Shown: piece by piece, positions 27,558 through 37,372 of the stretch
Layout: every line of letters begins with the position of its first letter
How positions within the stretch are numbered: the first letter of the stretch is position 1
Source of the DNA: Candidatus Woesearchaeota archaeon
GTDB taxonomy: Archaea; Nanobdellota; Nanobdellia; Woesearchaeales; GW2011-AR4
Length of the DNA: 55,067 bases
Reading direction: 5' to 3'
Assembly: GCA_002688775.1 (NCBI GenBank)
Contig: NZDH01000013.1
Location: 1-55,067, forward strand
Program-made: the position numbers and the translations under genes
Notes under the pieces: generated by a model
What the model saw: only the letters and a program-made list of their open reading frames with translations
Database searches by the model: none
What the model was told of the DNA's origin: nothing

Positions 27558-29861
27558 ATGGCTTTATTCGGAGAAACCAAAAAACCCTTCAGCTATGATA
27601 TCTTAAGGGAAGGTGAAGAAGTTATTTTGATGATTGACCTAGAGCAATATCCGCATATTCCTTCTTTAGAAGACGATCCTGTCTGCATGTCAAGGACTGT
27701 TGATATTCTCTCAGAAGCAGGGACTGTGACGAAGATTGTCTACAGTCAAAAAAGAAACTACGAATATGATTACAACCAGACTTTGATGGTCCAGGAAATA
27801 GCAAAATTACACACCCAGCTTACAAAAAGAAGGGACATCTTTAGTTTTGGTAATTTGCTTGCAGATCCAAACTGCACAAAATGGGCTGCCAATTGGTATT
27901 CGAACATGCAAAACATCTCAGCTGATATGCTGAAAAGAGACCCAATCGGGGCTTATGTCGAGTTAAAAAGGACAATAAGGGATGAAAGGATAAGCATAGA
28001 CAAGTCAACTGATCCAAACTATTCAAAATGCGCCCAAAAATATATTGCAGTTTTGCATTATTTAATGCGCCTGATGGAAAAGACAAAGATAATATCAGCT
28101 GCAGCGCAATATATCGCCGGCTACAAGCTTGATGACCGCTCCATTTACAGGAAAATCTTCTCTCCTGACATAAGGCCGGACTTCATGTTCACAAAACTCA
28201 TGGCCACTTATCCTATTGATGGGAATGAAATTGACAGTTATAACATAGACAAGAACACAGAAGTTACAATTTTTGAATTGCCGAACAATGTGCAATATTA
28301 TTATCATTTGATTCCTCCTGAATTCAAGCTGAGCGAGGAAAAATACGAGATTCTTGACACTGCAAGAAAAATAATGTCAGAGCACAAGCCAACAAGGCAG
28401 GAATTCATTGATCCTGAAAGGATGAGGCAGGTTTTCTACAACATTGGCTCTGACCTAATCGAAGAGCTTGTGCAATACAGGAATCTGAGATTAACATCAT
28501 CAGAGATTGACGAATTGACGAAGATCTTAGTAAGATACACAGTTGGATTTGGATTGATAGAAGTATTGCTGCAAGATGAAAAAGTACAGGACATAACAAT
28601 AAACTCACCCATGGGAGAAGTCCCGATGTTCATTGTGCACCAGGATTACGCTGACTGCAGAACAAACATAGTGCCAACATCACCGGAAGCTGAATCATGG
28701 GCATCAAAGTTAAGATTAATTTCAGGCAGACCTTTGGATGAAGCAAACCCTATCCTTGACACAGAGCTTACCATTCCAGGAGCAAATGCAAGAATTGCAG
28801 TTGTCTCAGCCCCGTTAAACCCAACCGGATTGGCATTTGCATTCAGAAGACATAGGGACAAGCCATGGACTTTGCCTTTGTTCATACAAAACAAGATGCT
28901 TAATCCGTTGGCAGCTGGAATTTTGAGTTTCTTGATTGACGGCTCAAGATCACTGTTAATAGCTGGAACAAGAAGCGCCGGCAAGACAAGTTTGTTAGGC
29001 GCAGTCTTGGTTGAATTAATGAGAAAATATCGTGTCTTGACTATTGAAGACACTTTAGAGCTGCCGACAAACTCACTAAGAAAATTAGGATACAACATCC
29101 AGTCAATGAAAGTAGCAGCTGCATTGACAAAAGGTAGTTCGGAAGTTCCGGCTGACGAAGGCATAAGGACAACATTAAGGATGGGTGATTCTGCTTTGAT
29201 CATAGGGGAGATAAGGAGCAAAGAAGCTCTTGCCCTGTATGAAGCAATGCGTGTTGGCGCCTTAGCAAATGTAGTTGCAGGCACAATCCATGGTGATTCG
29301 CCATATGGGGTATTTGACCGAGTTGTCAATGACTTGCAAGTTCCGAAAACCAGCTTCAAGGCAACAGATGTCATAATTGTAACAAACCCAGTCAGAAGCG
29401 CAGATGGACTGCATCGCTGGAGAAGACTGACACAAATAACAGAAGTAAGAAAGCATTGGATTGATGATCCATTAGTTGAGAATGGTTTTGTTGATTTGAT
29501 GAAATACAATTCAAAAAAAGACAAGTTAGAAGTCGGAGAAAGCCTTATCAACGGCGACTCTGAAATTCTGAAGGCAATCGCCGGCAGCGTAAAGGAATGG
29601 GCTGGCAATTGGGATGCTGTCTGGGACAACATAACCCTAAGGGCAAAAACAAAAGAAGCGCTTGTTAATTTCGCGTCTAAGAACAAGATGCCAGAGCTCC
29701 TGGAAGCAGATTTTGTAATTCACTGCAACGACCAGTTCCACAAGATATCTGAAAATATAAAGGAAGAAGTTGGCTCGCTTGACTCAAAAAGAATTTTCTT
29801 TGAATGGAACGAATGGCTCAAAAGGCATGTGAAGAAGCTAGGTTTTCATAAAAGGCTTTGA
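27558..29861 (+). CDS. Type II/IV secretion system ATPase (ArlI/TadA-like)
   Basis: Hexameric motor ATPase for a type IV pilus-like or secretion machine on the cytoplasmic side. The N-terminal ~330 residues are a lineage-specific domain. The core has Walker A (AGTRSAGKTS, about residues 469-478), an Asp-box-like segment (TIEDTLELP), Walker B with GEIRSKEALALYEAMRVGA (from about 546), and a His-box-like GTIHGDS. 767 residues is longer than ArlI (~550). ATG at 27558 follows GAGGTG. The platform protein partner is at 35047-37233. Confidence 0.9.
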   Translation: MALFGETKKPFSYDILREGEEVILMIDLEQYPHIPSLEDDPVCMSRTVDILSEAGTVTKIVYSQKRNYEYDYNQTLMVQEIAKLHTQLTKRRDIFSFGNLLADPNCTKWAANWYSNMQNISADMLKRDPIGAYVELKRTIRDERISIDKSTDPNYSKCAQKYIAVLHYLMRLMEKTKIISAAAQYIAGYKLDDRSIYRKIFSPDIRPDFMFTKLMATYPIDGNEIDSYNIDKNTEVTIFELPNNVQYYYHLIPPEFKLSEEKYEILDTARKIMSEHKPTRQEFIDPERMRQVFYNIGSDLIEELVQYRNLRLTSSEIDELTKILVRYTVGFGLIEVLLQDEKVQDITINSPMGEVPMFIVHQDYADCRTNIVPTSPEAESWASKLRLISGRPLDEANPILDTELTIPGANARIAVVSAPLNPTGLAFAFRRHRDKPWTLPLFIQNKMLNPLAAGILSFLIDGSRSLLIAGTRSAGKTSLLGAVLVELMRKYRVLTIEDTLELPTNSLRKLGYNIQSMKVAAALTKGSSEVPADEGIRTTLRMGDSALIIGEIRSKEALALYEAMRVGALANVVAGTIHGDSPYGVFDRVVNDLQVPKTSFKATDVIIVTNPVRSADGLHRWRRLTQITEVRKHWIDDPLVENGFVDLMKYNSKKDKLEVGESLINGDSEILKAIAGSVKEWAGNWDAVWDNITLRAKTKEALVNFASKNKMPELLEADFVIHCNDQFHKISENIKEEVGSLDSKRIFFEWNEWLKRHVKKLGFHKRL

Positions 29862-29919
29862 GTTTTACTTTTTTCTAGTTTAATCCTCAAAAAACCGCAA
29901 ACTTTAAATATAAGTCTAT

Positions 29920-29947
29920 GGTATACCTTAGTATATCAAGGTATACC
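29920..29947. promoter_or_regulatory. Double GGTATACC palindrome, candidate autoregulatory operator
   Basis: Two perfect GGTATACC palindromes start at 29920 and 29940, exactly 20 bp (two helical turns) apart. They lie between a TATA box (CTTTAAATA, about 29902-29910) and the start codon at 29950 of a tandem-duplicated DNA-binding protein. Two half-sites for a protein with two DNA-binding units would be a natural match. Confidence 0.6.
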
Positions 29948-29949
29948 TA

Positions 29950-30291
29950 ATGAAAAGAGAGATTACAACAATAAAACTTAGCAAAAGTACTGTTGGAATT
30001 CTTAATAAGTCAAAGATCCATCCCAGGCAGCCCTATGAAGAAGTAATTCTAAGGTTAATTCCAAAAAAGCAGATGTCCGGAAACGGATTTAATCTGCCCT
30101 TGACAAAAAAAGACATCACGACAATCAAGATCAGCAAAAATACTGTGCAGTTATTGAATAATCTAAAGATTCACCCTCGTCAATCTTACGAAGAAGTTGT
30201 TCTAAGGCTTTTATTGAAAAACGAAAAAACAGGAAAAAGAGCTAGATTTGGAATTAATATAGAAAATGAATTCAAATTTAAGTATAGGTAA
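29950..30291 (+). CDS. Tandem-duplicated VapB/DUF7557-like DNA-binding protein
   Basis: 113 residues made of two near-identical units, each with a strand (TTIKLSKSTV, TTIKISKNTV) followed by LKIHPRQSYEEVVLRLL-type helices. The unit resembles archaeal VapB-like/DUF7557 antitoxins (RHH-like), normally found singly. No toxin gene (PIN domain) follows; the next gene encodes a large ectodomain protein and overlaps by 26 nt. It is more likely a repressor of this cluster than a true antitoxin (inference). Confidence 0.7.
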   Translation: MKREITTIKLSKSTVGILNKSKIHPRQPYEEVILRLIPKKQMSGNGFNLPLTKKDITTIKISKNTVQLLNNLKIHPRQSYEEVVLRLLLKNEKTGKRARFGINIENEFKFKYR

Positions 30292-32284
30292 ATCTGGAAG
30301 AGGAAAAAAAGTGGTATTCAGATTATTGATTCTAATAATTGTATCACTTTTATTGGTTATTCAAGTAAATTCATTTACAACTAACAATAGTAAAAAAACG
30401 TTTGATTTCGATATCACTTCTGGAAAAAACACCAATATTTCAAGCTCTAACTTTAAGACCTATTCGGTACTGGGAGATATAACCGGAACTGTAACCTCTA
30501 CAAACTATAAAACCGATTTAGGATTATTAAGAACTCTGCCTTATCTAGACGAGGAATCCTGCCAGACTAATTTAGAATGTGTAGGTGGATTTTGCTGCAG
30601 CAATGTCTGCAAAAGCTCAGCATGTCCTACTGATGATGATTCCGGCAGTGGAAGTAGTTCAAGTTCTGGCGGGGGCGGCGGTGGAGGTGGTGGTTTCTTT
30701 GTCAAGAAAGTAGAAAGTTTCACAGTAGACAAAGATGTTATCAAGGCAACAATTAAACAAAATGAAACATATGACACAATCATCTCCATTGAGAATGACG
30801 GCAGTGTATCATTGTCTTTTGATGTGAATGTTTCTGATTTGGAAGGAATATTGTCGTTAAGCGAAACACAATTTACAATCTTGCGCAACGGTGTTAAGAA
30901 CATAAGCGTTCAGATATCTGCATCAGATAAAAGGCCAGATATATACACAGGCAACATTACGATAAAAGCCAGCAGCATAATAAAATCAATACCTGTTGTC
31001 GTGCAGATTCAAGCTGAGAAAGCATTGTTTGACTTGCAGATCAACATAACTTCTCAGTCAAAAAGGATATTCAAGAAAGATAATCTGGTTGCAAACCTGA
31101 CTCTGATAAACTTAGGAGACCTCAAACCAATTGATGTCCTGCTATTGTATACTATACAGGATCTTGAAGGAAAAGAACTTGTATCAATCAATGAGACAGT
31201 CACTGTCGATGACAAGATTTCGCTAGTCAGGCAATTTAATCTGCCTCCAAATATTTCATTTGACACATACCTATTGCACACCCAGGTCATTTATGGCCTG
31301 GAAACTGCTTTTGCAGGAGACATATTCTTCGTCATAAAAGAACCTACATGCTTTGATAGCATAAAAAATCAGGATGAGGAAAAAACTGATTGTGGAGGTA
31401 TATGTGAGCCATGCAAAAATGCATATGAAAAAACTTTTAGTCTTTTATCATTATTAATAAGCAAGTTCAAGGCATTGTTGATTGCAGTATTGATTCTCTT
31501 GATCATATTAGCCCTGCTGCTTTTCATAAAGAAAAACAAGGCAAGATTCCAAAGAAAACTCAAAGTAAGAGAAAAACAAGTAATACAGGAAAAAGTAGTA
31601 ATAAAAGAAAAGATAGATGTGCAGAAAAAACAGGAAATACCAAAGATAGCAGAAACACCAAAGACGCAAACCAAGAAGAAACCAGAAATATCCACTGTTG
31701 AGCCAAGCAAAGAGATCAATAAACTGTTCACATTAGTTAATTCAGCATTGATAAGGGGCCATAAGGTCGAATACATAAGGAATGTATTATTGTCAAATGG
31801 GTTCCCAGAAAATATTTCAGACAAGATAATCAAGCAGGCGATTTACAGGTCAAAGGTAATTGATGATTACATAGAAAAAGCATTAGATCAAGGGCACGAG
31901 ATAGTGCAGATTGAAAAATCATTATTAAAATCCGGCTGGTCCGAAAACGAGATTGACAGGCATTTGTCAAAATCAGTCAATGAAAGGTTTAACGAACCTA
32001 TCAAAGGAAAAGATAATCTGTTTAGATTGATAAATTCAGCATTGATTAAAGGCCACAAAGCCGAATACATAAGGGATATTCTATTGTCCAACGGCTTGCC
32101 GAAAGATTTTGTGGACAAGATAATAAGAAAAGCAATGCATAGACACAGGACGATAAGTGATTATATAGAAAAGTCATTGAATAAAGGACATAATCCAACT
32201 CAAATCAAGAAATTATTGCTAAAGTCTAGATGGCCTGAAAAGGAAATTGACCAGCATTTGTCAAAAGCAGTTGAAGGGTATTAG
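30266..32284 (+). CDS. Large membrane-anchored ectodomain protein with C-terminal repeats
   Basis: 672 residues. A signal-anchor-like hydrophobic stretch (residues ~18-33) leads into an extracellular part with a Cys cluster (CQTNLECVGGFCCSNVC), a Ser/Gly-rich linker (nine consecutive Gly) and two beta-sandwich-like domains (COG1470/NEW3-like). A Cys-bearing segment (CGGICEPC) precedes a membrane helix at about 398-422. The cytoplasmic part is Lys/Glu-rich and ends in two ~85-residue repeats (from about 483 and 582; NSALIRGHKVEYIRNVLLSNG-type). It bridges the envelope, so it could link an outside structure to the inner motor. Confidence 0.75.
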   Translation: MNSNLSIGKSGRGKKVVFRLLILIIVSLLLVIQVNSFTTNNSKKTFDFDITSGKNTNISSSNFKTYSVLGDITGTVTSTNYKTDLGLLRTLPYLDEESCQTNLECVGGFCCSNVCKSSACPTDDDSGSGSSSSSGGGGGGGGGFFVKKVESFTVDKDVIKATIKQNETYDTIISIENDGSVSLSFDVNVSDLEGILSLSETQFTILRNGVKNISVQISASDKRPDIYTGNITIKASSIIKSIPVVVQIQAEKALFDLQINITSQSKRIFKKDNLVANLTLINLGDLKPIDVLLLYTIQDLEGKELVSINETVTVDDKISLVRQFNLPPNISFDTYLLHTQVIYGLETAFAGDIFFVIKEPTCFDSIKNQDEEKTDCGGICEPCKNAYEKTFSLLSLLISKFKALLIAVLILLIILALLLFIKKNKARFQRKLKVREKQVIQEKVVIKEKIDVQKKQEIPKIAETPKTQTKKKPEISTVEPSKEINKLFTLVNSALIRGHKVEYIRNVLLSNGFPENISDKIIKQAIYRSKVIDDYIEKALDQGHEIVQIEKSLLKSGWSENEIDRHLSKSVNERFNEPIKGKDNLFRLINSALIKGHKAEYIRDILLSNGLPKDFVDKIIRKAMHRHRTISDYIEKSLNKGHNPTQIKKLLLKSRWPEKEIDQHLSKAVEGY

Positions 32285-32383
32285 GTTTAACAGAGTTCTT
32301 CACCAAAAGCTTTATATATAAGTAAAATAGTTTATAGAATTAATATAAGTAATTTAGGTTATATTAGCTAAATATTTTAAAAA

Positions 32384-32581
32384 TTGCTTACTAAAAAAGA
32401 AAGGCAGATTCTGGAACTTCGCAAAAGAGGGCTTAAGCAAACACAGATAGCCTCAAAACTAAAGATTTCTCAGCCAGCAGTTTCAGCATTTGAAAGCAAC
32501 GCCAAAAGAAAAATACGCGCTGCCAGGAAAATTATAGATTTTGTCAAAGAAATAGGTGGAATCAAAGACTATGAAGAATGA
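32384..32581 (+). CDS. Tfx-type helix-turn-helix regulator
   Basis: 65 residues with a sigma-70 region 4-like/Tfx helix-turn-helix: LTKKERQILELRKRGLKQ, then QIASKLKISQPAVSAFESN. Tfx-family proteins are archaeal DNA-binding regulators. Translation appears to begin at TTG (32384), behind a TATA-like TTTATATATAAG about 60 nt upstream. Its stop overlaps the start of the fibre-like protein gene, indicating one transcript and possibly control of it. Confidence 0.75.
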   Translation: MLTKKERQILELRKRGLKQTQIASKLKISQPAVSAFESNAKRKIRAARKIIDFVKEIGGIKDYEE

Positions 32582-34994
32582 TTTAACTAAATCAACAAAA
32601 AGAAAGATATTTTCCTACTTTTCATTAGCTGCATTAATTTTGTCAATCTTCATATTATTAATCCCATTTATATTGGCAGCTCCAAACTCTATAAACGTAC
32701 AGGGAAAATTAACAAATCCTTCAGGAACAATACAAACAGGAACTTTCAATTTCTCATTCAGGTTTTATGATAATTATACTGCTGGAACCAAGCTGCTTGA
32801 GAAGAATGTGACTTCAACAACAGATGCAAGAGGTGTTTATGACATTATAATTCCAGATGTCAATCTCACTTTTAAGGATCAGCTTTACCTTGGTGTTGAA
32901 GTCAATACAGATGGTGAAATGTCACCTAGAGTTAACTTAACTAGCGTTCCTTATACTTTTAGGGCCAATACAAGTGAAGCTCTAACTCCAAACTCAAGCC
33001 ATTTTGTGACTAACTTGAGTGTTAATGGCAATGTCACGATTGGTGATGGAACAACAACATTGCAGATAACAACACAATTGTTTAATCTTTCTGCTATTGG
33101 TGATTTGAATCTTAATGGAAGTATTAACGCCCATTCTTTTATTGCAGCTAATAGTGTCGGCATTGGAATAGCCACACCATCAGAAAAATTGACAGTAATT
33201 GGCAATGTAAATATCAGCGGTTACATTAACATGAGTGGTAACTTAGTTACAGCAGGAACTGTTTTAGATAATGGTTCTTTGAATAAAAGTATTGATTTAA
33301 GCAGTTATATAACATCAGTAACTAATGATTCTTTGTGGAATGCAACTGGAAGTGATATATTCAATAGAGAATTCGATGGCAGAGTTGGCATTAACACAAC
33401 AACACCAGCCCATACTTTAACAGTTCATGGAAGCTTGAATGTAACTGGAAATGCTTCAGGACCTGGTACATTGTTCGTTGATAGTGATGGGAAAGTCCGA
33501 ATTGGAGCTACCCCCCATACATCATCAGCAACCGGAATGCCTTTGTTAGATATTATAAGTAATGGAACAGGTATAATAAATACGCTTAATGTTTTTAATA
33601 GTCAAAATACAGGAGGAAGTGGAGTTTATATTAATCTTGGCAGTTCTCTTCCAAGTTCAGAACATTGGTCCAGGATTTCTGCTACAAGAGAAATTGCGGG
33701 CAATCGTCGATCTACATTGCAACTTCAGACACACTCAAGTGATTCAAATACATGGAACACTGGCATTTATATGGATGGTCTTGGCAATGTCGGAATTGGG
33801 ACGGCGAACCCGGGGAATCTTCTCCATCTCTACTCAGACGCCACCGGTCAGCCAGGAGTAGATGTCACATTCGAACATGACAGCACGAGCCCCGCGGATC
33901 ATGATTTTAATCTTCGATTGTATGTGAAAGGAGACGATAGTGGGGGAACGTCGCGGACTACGCACCTAATCGAATTTCCGATCAGTGATGTTACAGAGGG
34001 TACAACCGACAGCAGTATGGCGTTTTGGGTTATGAATAATGCCGCTGGTGATGCGGTCACAGTAGCTAGTCTGACATCGGCTGGCGTGTGGCAAGATTCG
34101 TCGGCAGCAGCTAACAAGGCATACGAAGGCAGTGCGGTAGAAATATGGGGTGATGTCTTAGGAAAGATAGCAGAGCTTGAGACAGGTATATACCACAGCT
34201 CGTCTTTGCCAGAAGGTGAACCAGTCTTAGAACGTCACGCAGGTCCAACGGCAGAACAATTCTGGGACATCTTCGGTCTTGGTCTAGATCCATACAATCC
34301 AGATAATATTATAGGCATCGGAGCCAAAGACCTAGGAGCTTTAGCTTTAGCAGGAGTTCAAGAGTTAGACAAAAGATCTACCGGTCTCTACACAGCAATC
34401 TCCACCTCACCCTACACAGGAAGCACTACACCATCTATATATATAGACAGTGAAGGCAACATAGGCATAGGCACCACCACCCCAGCATACAAGCTTGTTG
34501 TTATTGGAAATGTAAATATTAGTGATAGCTTGAATGTAACAAATACAGTTCAAGCAACAACATTTATTGGTGGTGGAATAGTTACTGACATATATTTTGC
34601 AGTTGGAGAGTTAACTGACCAAAAAACAGGAAGCACAACTTTAGCTCCACTTCATGGCATGGCTATTAACTTCACTCCAAAAACTCCAAAAAACAGAATT
34701 CTTATTCAGTTTAGAGGGGCGTTCAGCCTTACCGATACAAATGGCGACTACTTGAGTTTAGTGCTGTATAATAACAGCGCTGCGCTTAATTCAAATGCAG
34801 CAGCCACCAGAGTACGGTCTACTACTGCAGGAGATGAAGTTGATGCGCATCAGGCTGTCATAGATTGGGTGATTGACGATGCCCCAGTAGTCCAGCACGA
34901 AATAGAAGTGTTTTGGGCTGTCAGTGGTTCAACATCTGAATATGAAGCTGTAGGACATATGAGGACCCTTACAATAATGGAGCTTACTAAATGA
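32571..34994 (+). CDS. Phage-tail-fibre-like surface protein with an S74-like domain
   Basis: 807 residues from the ATG at 32571, with AGGTGG about 12 nt before it; a GTG at 32556 is an alternative. A signal peptide (ILLIPFILAAP) precedes a beta-sandwich (INVQGKLTNPSGT) and repeated tail-fibre motifs of the form VGIGTxxP...LTVxG (GVGINTTTP, NVGIGTANP, NIGIGTTTP). From about residue 505 a segment with GVWQDSSAAANK, ERHAGPTAEQFWDIFGLG and ALAGVQELDKR resembles the peptidase S74 chaperone domain; Ser511 and Lys516 keep its S-x4-K dyad spacing. A further beta-rich C-terminal domain follows. The middle (about 33800-34120) is visibly more GC-rich than the flanks. Confidence 0.7.
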   Translation: MKNDLTKSTKRKIFSYFSLAALILSIFILLIPFILAAPNSINVQGKLTNPSGTIQTGTFNFSFRFYDNYTAGTKLLEKNVTSTTDARGVYDIIIPDVNLTFKDQLYLGVEVNTDGEMSPRVNLTSVPYTFRANTSEALTPNSSHFVTNLSVNGNVTIGDGTTTLQITTQLFNLSAIGDLNLNGSINAHSFIAANSVGIGIATPSEKLTVIGNVNISGYINMSGNLVTAGTVLDNGSLNKSIDLSSYITSVTNDSLWNATGSDIFNREFDGRVGINTTTPAHTLTVHGSLNVTGNASGPGTLFVDSDGKVRIGATPHTSSATGMPLLDIISNGTGIINTLNVFNSQNTGGSGVYINLGSSLPSSEHWSRISATREIAGNRRSTLQLQTHSSDSNTWNTGIYMDGLGNVGIGTANPGNLLHLYSDATGQPGVDVTFEHDSTSPADHDFNLRLYVKGDDSGGTSRTTHLIEFPISDVTEGTTDSSMAFWVMNNAAGDAVTVASLTSAGVWQDSSAAANKAYEGSAVEIWGDVLGKIAELETGIYHSSSLPEGEPVLERHAGPTAEQFWDIFGLGLDPYNPDNIIGIGAKDLGALALAGVQELDKRSTGLYTAISTSPYTGSTTPSIYIDSEGNIGIGTTTPAYKLVVIGNVNISDSLNVTNTVQATTFIGGGIVTDIYFAVGELTDQKTGSTTLAPLHGMAINFTPKTPKNRILIQFRGAFSLTDTNGDYLSLVLYNNSAALNSNAAATRVRSTTAGDEVDAHQAVIDWVIDDAPVVQHEIEVFWAVSGSTSEYEAVGHMRTLTIMELTK

Positions 34995-35046
34995 AGATAG
35001 ATAATTAAGAATAAATAAATCCAAAAAAAAGAGGAATTAGATTATC

Positions 35047-37233
35047 ATGCAACGTGAAATAGATAAGCAGAAATTGTTGTCTTTAATGGAGATTTACAAG
35101 AAGCACCTAGAGAAAGAACTGGGAACCAAGATGGAAGACCGGCCAAGAAAGCCAACAACAATTGAATACAAGGAATTCAAGGCAGAGTTTCTTCCGAAGC
35201 ACATGGGCTGGTATGAGAAATTATGCAACTTAAGTGAAAAACTGCTGAAGATAAAGCCTGATCAAAAAAAAGCAGCTGTAATCCAGGAAGCAATTGATAT
35301 AACTCATCTTAGCATAACTCCTGCTGGCGCTACATCATTCTCTATATTAATTCCTTTATTGGCAGCTGTATTTGGCTCATTGCTTGCATTTGTAATTTTC
35401 CAGTCGACATTTTTTGTTTTGTTGTTCCTTGTCATCTCATTGTTCATGATAAAACCATTAGGAAAGGCGCCAGAATTTATGGCTAACAACTGGCGTCTAA
35501 AGGCCTCAAATCAAATGGTGTTGTGTATTTTTTACACAGTCACATACATGCGGCACACTTCAAACCTTGAAAGGGCAATTGAGTTTGCAGCAGAACATCT
35601 TGCACCTCCACTTTCATTGGACTTGAAAAAAGTGCTTTGGGATGTTGAAACTGAAAAATATTCATCAGTAAAAGAATCTCTGGACATATATCTTGAAACA
35701 TGGAAAAAATGGAATGTTGAGTTTATCGAGGCATTCCACTTGATTGAAAGTTCCTTGTATGAAGGAGATGAAGCCAGAAGGCTTAATGCGCTTGACAAAT
35801 CACTGGATGTTATTCTTGACGAGACTTATGAAAAGATGCTGCATTATGCCCATAATCTGCAGAATCCAATCACAATGCTGCACATGCTCGGCATTATCCT
35901 GCCGATATTGGGCTTGGTGATCCTGCCATTAGTTGTCAGCTTTATGGAAAATGTAAGATGGTATCATCTTGCTGTAATTTATAATGTAATATTGACTGTA
36001 GTTGTTTATTATCTTGGAAAAAATATTCTTTCAAAAAGGCCAACAGGATATGGCGACACAGACATTTCAGAAGAAAATCCCGAGCTTAAAAAATATAAAA
36101 ATATCCTGATAAGGTTAGGAAACAAAGAAATCCAAATCACCCCATTGATAATCAGCGTATTTTTAGGGGTGATATTGCTCATAATCGGCTTAAGCCCGTT
36201 AATTTTCCATGCAATCGGTGTTGCTGATTTTGGAATTGGTGGAGAAGATCCTACAACATCCTGCCAGCAACGATACTGCCTCTTAGGCTATAGGATAAGT
36301 GCCACTACAAGTCAAGAAATAGGCCCATATGGTTTAGGAGCTTCACTCCTAAGCTTGTTTTTGCCATTAAGTTTAGGTATAGGGATAGGATTATATTACA
36401 GGCTTAGGTCAAAAAATATCATTAAAATAAGGGAAAAGGCAAAAAAGCTCGAATTGGAATTTGCAGCTGCTTTATTTCAGCTTGGAAACAGGCTTGGTGA
36501 TAATCTGCCTGTTGAAATTGCAGTCGGTAAAGTAGCAAATGTCATGGAAGGCACAATTTCAGGAAGTTTTTTCCAATTAGTCAGCTTAAACATAAGAAGG
36601 CTGGGCATGAGCATAGATAAAGCAATTTTTGATCCTTTGCATGGAGCTTTGGTTTCATTTCCGAGCAATTTGATTGAAAGTTCTATGAAGGTTTTGACGC
36701 AGGCAATTAAAAAAGGACCATTAATTGCTGCACAGGCCTTAACAAATGTTGCCCGTTACATCAAAGAAATACACAAAGTAAATGAAAGGCTGAAAGACCT
36801 GATGGCCGACATTATTTCTTCTATGCAATCCCAGATTAAATTCTTGACACCGGCAATCGCAGGAGTTGTAATTGGAATTACCTCAATGATAACTGCTATT
36901 TTAGGCAAGCTGAGCATTCAGCTCCAGGAAACAGTGAGTTCTGTCGGAGGGGCAGAGGGAGGAGCGCCTACATCAATACTTGGATTGTTCGGCGATGGCA
37001 TCCCAACGTATTTCTTCCAGCTGATTGTCGGAATCTACGTTGTCCAGATCACATATATCCTGACAATCATAGCAAACGGCGTTGAAAACGGCTCTGATAA
37101 ATTGAATGAAAGATATCAACTGGGAAATAACTTGATCAGAAGCACAATTCTTTATGTGATTATATCTGCCGCTGTAATGTTAATATTCAACATAATTTCT
37201 GGAAGAATTCTGAGTGCTACTGTTGGTGGTTGA
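35047..37233 (+). CDS. Type II secretion/pilus platform protein (ArlJ/TadC-like)
   Basis: 728 residues, two copies of the T2SF (GspF) domain with membrane segments around residues 95-140, 275-320, 355-385 and 430-450, and a final group at 595-725. Helical cytosolic regions such as YAHNLQNPITMLHMLGIILP and ALFQLGNRLGDNLPVEIAVGKV are typical of ArlJ/TadC platform proteins, which the ATPase at 27558-29861 would drive. A GAGG ribosome binding site is about 13 nt upstream. It closes the cluster. Confidence 0.88.
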   Translation: MQREIDKQKLLSLMEIYKKHLEKELGTKMEDRPRKPTTIEYKEFKAEFLPKHMGWYEKLCNLSEKLLKIKPDQKKAAVIQEAIDITHLSITPAGATSFSILIPLLAAVFGSLLAFVIFQSTFFVLLFLVISLFMIKPLGKAPEFMANNWRLKASNQMVLCIFYTVTYMRHTSNLERAIEFAAEHLAPPLSLDLKKVLWDVETEKYSSVKESLDIYLETWKKWNVEFIEAFHLIESSLYEGDEARRLNALDKSLDVILDETYEKMLHYAHNLQNPITMLHMLGIILPILGLVILPLVVSFMENVRWYHLAVIYNVILTVVVYYLGKNILSKRPTGYGDTDISEENPELKKYKNILIRLGNKEIQITPLIISVFLGVILLIIGLSPLIFHAIGVADFGIGGEDPTTSCQQRYCLLGYRISATTSQEIGPYGLGASLLSLFLPLSLGIGIGLYYRLRSKNIIKIREKAKKLELEFAAALFQLGNRLGDNLPVEIAVGKVANVMEGTISGSFFQLVSLNIRRLGMSIDKAIFDPLHGALVSFPSNLIESSMKVLTQAIKKGPLIAAQALTNVARYIKEIHKVNERLKDLMADIISSMQSQIKFLTPAIAGVVIGITSMITAILGKLSIQLQETVSSVGGAEGGAPTSILGLFGDGIPTYFFQLIVGIYVVQITYILTIIANGVENGSDKLNERYQLGNNLIRSTILYVIISAAVMLIFNIISGRILSATVGG

Positions 37234-37372
37234 GAAAAAATGGGGAAAAAACTAATTTTAAATAAAATACTTAATTTTTTCAATAATAAAATCCTTATAT
37301 TTCAAATCTCCTAACAACTATTTCAACTACCAAATTATGATTTCTAGTTCTCTAATATATAGTTTAGTGTAG

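Noticed and set aside
28646-29686. 346-residue open frame on the minus strand inside the secretion ATPase gene
   Set aside because: It is antisense to a gene with intact Walker motifs and has no recognisable domain; a shadow of the coding strand.
29950-30291. Antitoxin of a VapBC pair
   Set aside because: No PIN-domain toxin follows; the next gene is a large membrane protein.
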